Positions 3,164-7,248 of a DNA stretch of 7,248 nucleotides are shown one piece after another. Origin of the DNA: Treponema sp. (lineage in GTDB: Bacteria; Spirochaetota; Spirochaetia; Treponematales; Treponemataceae); contig JAFLSP010000092.1 in assembly GCA_022510885.1 (NCBI GenBank), forward strand, positions 1 through 7,248, in the 5' to 3' direction. A program made the translations under genes and the position numbers. The notes under the pieces were generated by a model. That model was not told the DNA's origin, made no database searches, and saw only the letters and a list, made by a program, of their open reading frames with translations. Position 1 is the first letter of the stretch. Each line of letters starts with the position of its first letter.

Positions 3164-6091
3164 ATGCAACACTCCCTCAAAAACTCCTGCGCCGCGTGGC
3201 TGCGGCGGCCGACCACGCCGGCCATGCTGGTCTCCTTTGCGCTCACGCTTGCGGTCGTGCTGGCGCGGCAGGCCTTCATCTCGCGCGACCTTGACTTTGC
3301 GGGCACGCACGTCGTCGATTTTACGGACCTCATCCTCGTGCTTGTGTTCACGTCGCTCAACGGGTCGGTCGCCGGCTCGCTGCTCTGCTTCTGCATCGCG
3401 TTCATCACGTCGCTGTCGGTCGGGCTGTTCTCCTATGAGACGTCGGTGTTCATGCTGACCTCGGTTTTTGCCTATATGCCCGTCTACCGGCGATGGTACC
3501 GCACGGTGCGGGGGACGCTTGCTTCTGCCGCGCGCTTCCTGCTGCTGGGCGTGGCGTGGGGGGTGCTCCTCGCGCTCATGCACGGCGAGCCGGTCTCCGC
3601 GCTGACGATGGTCGGGTCGCTCGTGGTCACGCTGCCAGGCTGCGTCGGCGTGGCGGCGTTCTGCTATCTGTTCTTCAACCGCGCGCCGGTCAGGGTGCTC
3701 AGGCATTTTGTGTGCGGGACATTCTACCTTGACGAAAGCGAGCTGACCCCGTTCCGGTGGATTGCCCTGCGGCAGGAGTCGCGCCTCCAGCGCAAAATCA
3801 AGCTGCTGATTATCAGCATGGCGGCGGTCATGGTGCTCGGGGCGGTCTTCATGGCGAACATGATTATGCGCGACATGGAAGGGCAGCTCAACGATACGGT
3901 CGGTTCGCTCTTCCGCCAGCTGCGCGGTCTGCCGCCGCGCCACGGGGGACCGCTCACGTTCGCGCTGCATTTCAACGACTTTTTCGTCACGGACGTGACA
4001 CTGGTCCTGCTGCTCTTGCAGGGGGCGATTCCCATCGCGCTCATCGCGAACCACGTGGCGCAGGAGCGCATCGCGCTGCCGATTCTGCTGATGGAACGGG
4101 CGATGGACGACTTTATGGGCGGCACGTCGGGCGATGGGCGCACGTCGGTGCTCGCCATCCGCCTGCTGCCGATTGCCACGAACGACGAGATTCAGGACTT
4201 GCACCGGACGCTCTGCAAGACGACCGCCAACATGACCAGCTACATCGACCACGTGCGGAACGAGGAGCGGCTGCGGGGCGACCTGCGCGTGGCGCAGGAG
4301 GCGAACAAGGCGAAGTCCGCGTTCCTGTCCAACATGAGCCACGAAATCCGCACGCCGATTAACGCCGTCCTTGGCTTTGACGAGATGATTCTGCGCGAGG
4401 CGACCGAACCCGCCATCCGCGACTACGCGCGCGACATCCGCAACTCGGGCAAGACGCTGCTCAGCCTCATCAACGACATCCTTGACTTCTCGAAAATCGA
4501 GGCGGGAAAGATGGAAATCATCCCCGTGCAGTACGAGCTTTCGAGCGCGGTGAACGATTTGGTCAACATGATTCGCAAGAAGGCCGAGGACAAGCACCTC
4601 GCGCTCACCGTGCGCGTAGACCCCGCCATACCGCACCTGCTGTTCGGCGACGAGGTGCGCGTCAAGCAGTGCGCGCTGAACATCCTGACCAACGCCGTCA
4701 AGTACACGCACGAAGGCTCGGTCACGCTGAACGTGACGCACAAAAGGACGGGCGATGACACGATTGCGCTGACCGTGCAGGTCATCGACACGGGCATCGG
4801 CATCAAGGAAGCGGACGTGCAGAAGCTGTTTACGGCGTTCGAGCGCATTGAGGAGGAGCGCAACCGCACGATTGAGGGCACGGGCTTGGGCATGAACATC
4901 GTGCAGCAGCTGCTCTCGATGATGGGCTCGTCGCTCGTCGTCAAGAGCGAGTACGGCAAAGGCTCGGACTTCTCGTTCACCGTGGAGCAGAAGGTGCTGG
5001 ACTGGGAGCCGGTGGGCGACATGACGCGGCTCTACCACGCCGCCGCCGAGGCCGCCTACCGCGAGTCCTTCACCGCCCCCGACGCGCGCATTCTGGTGGC
5101 GGACGACACGCCGCTCAACCTCAAGGTGGTGCAGGGGCTGCTCAAGCAGACGCGCATTCAGATTGACACGGCGGAAAGCGGGCGCGCGCTGCTCGGCCTT
5201 GCGCGGCAGAACCGCTACGACGCGATTTTCATCGACCACCGGATGCCCGACATGGACGGCGTGGAGACCCTGCACGCGCTGCAAGGGCTTGCGGACAGCA
5301 AGAACGCGGGCGTGCCGTGCATCGCGCTCACGGCGAACGCCATCAGCGGCGCGCGCGAGTATTATCTGAGCGAGGGCTTCACCGACTACCTTTCCAAGCC
5401 GATTGACTCCGCCAAACTGGAGAAGATGCTGCGCACCTACCTTCCCGCGGACAAGGTGCGCCTCACGCAGGAGGGCGCGCCGCAGGACGGCGACGGGGCG
5501 AAGGCAGACGCGGCGGACTTTCCCGCCATGGAGGGCATCGACCTTGCCGAGGCGCTCAAAAACTGCGGCAACGCGGACATCCTGCGCGAGGCCTTCAAGG
5601 ACTTCCACGCGAACATCGCGGCAAAGTCCGCGCAGATTGCCGCGCTCGCCGACGCGCGCGACTGGAAGAACTACACCGTGCTCGTCCACGCGCTCAAAAG
5701 CTCCGCGCGGCTGGTGGGCGCCTTGCAGCTGAGCGCGGACGCGAAGTATCTTGAGGCCTGCGGCGACCGGGGCGATGCCGCCGAGATTGCGGCAAAAACG
5801 CCCGCCCTGCTGGAACTCTATAGGAAGTATCAGGAGCTTCTCGCGCCCGTCGCCGGGAGCGAGAAGCCGGACGCAGAGAAGCCGGACATCACGCCGAAAG
5901 CATGGAACGACGCGCTTGCCGCCCTGCGCGAGGTGGTGGGCGCGTTCGACTTCAGCACGGCGGACGCGATTGTGGAGCAGGTTGACGGCTACCGCCTGCC
6001 CGCTGCCTACGCGGCGCGGTGGCAGGACATCAGGACCGCCGTTGCGAACGTGGACCAGGCGGCGGCCATGCAGGCGCTGGACGGCAAATGA
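3164..6091 (+). CDS. Membrane-bound hybrid histidine kinase (HisKA-HATPase-REC-HPt phosphorelay)
   Basis: This 975-residue inner-membrane sensor carries a full phosphorelay in one chain. Residues 1-175 hold about five hydrophobic helices (near 19-38, 54-66, 70-90, 122-139, 147-171). Two more (213-234, 276-297) flank a roughly 40-residue loop that is probably periplasmic. A linker (300-380, possibly a degenerate HAMP or coiled coil) leads to the HisKA helix with phospho-acceptor His393 in NMSHEIRTPIN. The ATPase domain has its N box at Asn506/Asn510, DTGIGI at 542-547 and GTGLG at 572-576. The receiver has Asp647/Asp648, phospho-acceptor Asp691, Thr723 and Lys745. The HPt domain has His842 in HALKSSA. 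A helical C-terminal segment (about 912-975) follows. The frame is open upstream to 2450, but that part is antisense to pgi; ATG 3164 is the sensible start and lacks a Shine-Dalgarno site. No separate response regulator gene is nearby. The signal is unknown. Confidence 0.93.
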   Translation: MQHSLKNSCAAWLRRPTTPAMLVSFALTLAVVLARQAFISRDLDFAGTHVVDFTDLILVLVFTSLNGSVAGSLLCFCIAFITSLSVGLFSYETSVFMLTSVFAYMPVYRRWYRTVRGTLASAARFLLLGVAWGVLLALMHGEPVSALTMVGSLVVTLPGCVGVAAFCYLFFNRAPVRVLRHFVCGTFYLDESELTPFRWIALRQESRLQRKIKLLIISMAAVMVLGAVFMANMIMRDMEGQLNDTVGSLFRQLRGLPPRHGGPLTFALHFNDFFVTDVTLVLLLLQGAIPIALIANHVAQERIALPILLMERAMDDFMGGTSGDGRTSVLAIRLLPIATNDEIQDLHRTLCKTTANMTSYIDHVRNEERLRGDLRVAQEANKAKSAFLSNMSHEIRTPINAVLGFDEMILREATEPAIRDYARDIRNSGKTLLSLINDILDFSKIEAGKMEIIPVQYELSSAVNDLVNMIRKKAEDKHLALTVRVDPAIPHLLFGDEVRVKQCALNILTNAVKYTHEGSVTLNVTHKRTGDDTIALTVQVIDTGIGIKEADVQKLFTAFERIEEERNRTIEGTGLGMNIVQQLLSMMGSSLVVKSEYGKGSDFSFTVEQKVLDWEPVGDMTRLYHAAAEAAYRESFTAPDARILVADDTPLNLKVVQGLLKQTRIQIDTAESGRALLGLARQNRYDAIFIDHRMPDMDGVETLHALQGLADSKNAGVPCIALTANAISGAREYYLSEGFTDYLSKPIDSAKLEKMLRTYLPADKVRLTQEGAPQDGDGAKADAADFPAMEGIDLAEALKNCGNADILREAFKDFHANIAAKSAQIAALADARDWKNYTVLVHALKSSARLVGALQLSADAKYLEACGDRGDAAEIAAKTPALLELYRKYQELLAPVAGSEKPDAEKPDITPKAWNDALAALREVVGAFDFSTADAIVEQVDGYRLPAAYAARWQDIRTAVANVDQAAAMQALDGK
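5861..5887 (+). repeat. Short tandem duplication in the kinase linker
   Basis: GAGAAGCCGGAC occurs at 5861-5872 and again at 5876-5887, a period of 15 bases. It encodes Glu-Lys-Pro-Asp twice with one Ala between, a charged proline-containing linker joining the HPt domain to the C-terminal helical segment. It is in frame and does not disrupt the gene. Confidence 0.7.
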
Positions 6092-7245
6092 GCGATGACG
6101 CACCCGCGCACGAGCGCTATATATACGCCGGCGCGGAGCAGTTGCGCTGCGGCTTTACCACGGGAACCTGCGCCGCGCTCGCAAGCCGCGCCGCCGTGCA
6201 GTCGCTGCTGGGCGGCACCGTGCCGGAAACCGTCTCCCTGCGCACGCCGAAAGGCTGGCTCGCCACCGCGCCCGTCATCGCGGACGGCACGCTCGTGCCC
6301 TTTTCCCGGGGCGGGCGGTCGTTCCGCTGCGGCGTTCGGAAAGACGCGGGCGACGACCCCGACGTGACCGACGGCTGCCGCGTCTTTGCCACCGTGCGGC
6401 TGACCGCCCGTGAGGGCGGCGTTTCCGTCACGGTGGACGGCGGCGCGGGCGTGGGGCGCGTCACCAAGGCGGGGCTTGAGCAGCCGGTCGGCGCGGCCGC
6501 CATCAACCGCGTGCCGCGCGCCATGATTGCCGATGCCGTCACCGCCGTCTGCGAGTCCTCCGGCTTTGCGGGCGAAGTCGCCGTGACGATTGACGTTCCC
6601 GGCGGCGAGCGGCTTGCAGGGCGCACCTTCAACCCGCAGCTGGGCATTGTCGGCGGCATTTCTATTATCGGGACGAGCGGCGTGGTCGAGCCGATGAGCG
6701 AGCAGGCGATGCGCGACGCGCTTGCCGCCGAAATCCGCGTGATTGCCGCGCAGTGCGCGGGAAAAGCCGCCCGCCCGCTCGTCATCACGCCGGGCAACTA
6801 CGGCACGGCCGTCGCCGCGCGCCTTCCCGAACTGGCAGGAATCCCGCAGCTCACGTGCGCCAATTTCGTGGGCGACGCGCTCGACCTTGCCGCCGCCCAT
6901 GCCTTTACGCGCGTCGTGCTGGTCGGCCACGCGGGAAAATTCGTCAAGCTCGCCGGCGGCATCATGCAGACCCATTCGCGCGTGGCGGACTGCCGCATGG
7001 AGCTGCTCTGCGCCCACGCCGCCCTCTGCGGCGCGGACACGGCTACCTGCGCGCGCGTCATGGACTGCCCCACCGTGGAAGCCGCGCTCGCCGTGCTGGA
7101 CGACCGCGCCCTTACCGCGCCCGTCGTGCGCTCCCTGCTCGCCGCCGCCCGCCGCCACGTCGCCCGCCGCGTGAGCGGCGCGTACCCGTTTGCGCTCTAC
7201 CTCTTCACCCCCGAGCGCGGCATCCTCGGCATGACGGAGGGGTGA
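6088..7245 (+). CDS. cbiD: Cobalt-precorrin-5B (C1)-methyltransferase
   Basis: This 385-residue enzyme methylates C1 of cobalt-precorrin-5B using S-adenosylmethionine, in the anaerobic (early cobalt insertion) route to cobalamin. Family hallmarks are in order: LRCGFTTGTCAA (19-30), DVTDG (92-96), GVGRVTKAGL (121-130), GAAAINRVPRAMI (135-147), NPQLGIVGGISIIGTSG (182-198) followed by VVEPMS, TPGNYG (234-239), and KLAGGIMQTHSRVAD (287-301). Length is typical and the protein is soluble, with no signal peptide. The ATG at 6088 overlaps the kinase stop as ATGA, so translation is probably coupled to the kinase. A longer open frame back to 6019 lies inside the kinase gene and adds 23 residues that do not look like CbiD. 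No cobalamin riboswitch is visible directly upstream. Other cbi genes would be expected beyond the right edge. Confidence 0.96.
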   Translation: MSDDAPAHERYIYAGAEQLRCGFTTGTCAALASRAAVQSLLGGTVPETVSLRTPKGWLATAPVIADGTLVPFSRGGRSFRCGVRKDAGDDPDVTDGCRVFATVRLTAREGGVSVTVDGGAGVGRVTKAGLEQPVGAAAINRVPRAMIADAVTAVCESSGFAGEVAVTIDVPGGERLAGRTFNPQLGIVGGISIIGTSGVVEPMSEQAMRDALAAEIRVIAAQCAGKAARPLVITPGNYGTAVAARLPELAGIPQLTCANFVGDALDLAAAHAFTRVVLVGHAGKFVKLAGGIMQTHSRVADCRMELLCAHAALCGADTATCARVMDCPTVEAALAVLDDRALTAPVVRSLLAAARRHVARRVSGAYPFALYLFTPERGILGMTEG

Positions 7246-7248
7246 GCG

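Noticed and set aside
3131..6103. A 990-residue open frame on the minus strand opposite the whole kinase gene
   Set aside because: It is rich in Arg, His, Val and Leu with no recognisable domain, as expected from reading GC-rich codons in antisense. The plus-strand kinase has every catalytic motif.
6007..7158. A 383-residue minus-strand frame opposite cbiD
   Set aside because: Shadow with Gly-, Ala- and Arg-rich low-complexity sequence. CbiD motifs are complete on the plus strand.
7236..7248. Possible start of a next gene at GTG 7242, overlapping the cbiD stop as GTGA
   Set aside because: Only two codons are visible, and the GGAGG at 7236-7240 is too close to the GTG to serve as its ribosome binding site. 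A downstream cbi gene is likely, but its start cannot be placed.

Overview
This is a GC-rich bacterial window of ordinary chromosomal genes, with one unusual RNA gene near the left end. The glucose-6-phosphate isomerase (starting MASISWENL) and the TatD protein (starting MFSDTHFHF) look to me most like spirochaete (Treponema-type) versions. A GC-rich gut or host-associated spirochaete is therefore my best guess, made from memory of these families and without a search.

Layout. Positions 1-96 (minus) hold the start of a membrane or exported protein that runs off the left edge. A divergent intergenic region (97-204) carries a perfect 8-bp inverted repeat, a minus-strand extended -10 promoter and a strong plus-strand promoter. 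The plus-strand promoter drives tRNA-Leu(UAA) at 205-524. Its anticodon loop is split between U34 and A35 by a 233-nt group I intron (240-472), whose P1, P3, P7, J8/7, P8 and several GNRA-capped hairpins can be read directly. A strong intrinsic terminator follows at 524-551. Next come tatD (591-1484, plus) and pgi (1481-3079, minus). They converge and share a CTAG at their stop codons, and the pgi terminator lies inside the 3' end of the tatD coding sequence. An 84-bp divergent promoter region separates pgi from a 975-residue membrane-bound hybrid histidine kinase (3164-6091, plus). The kinase stop overlaps the start of cbiD (6088-7245, plus), which encodes the C1 methyltransferase of anaerobic cobalamin synthesis. 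The window ends three bases after cbiD.

How the parts relate. The tRNA is a self-contained unit with its own promoter, self-splicing intron and terminator. tatD and pgi are housekeeping genes with no evident functional link. The kinase and cbiD are probably cotranscribed and translationally coupled, so a cobalamin operon may continue to the right. Both tatD and the kinase have a -10 box only 5-6 nt before their ATG and no Shine-Dalgarno sequence, which suggests leaderless mRNAs. pgi and the left-edge gene have normal Shine-Dalgarno leaders.

The most notable item is the tRNA-Leu(UAA) group I intron, a type classically associated with cyanobacteria and plastids, in what looks like a quite different lineage. 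I saw no CRISPR array, transposon, phage gene or defence system.
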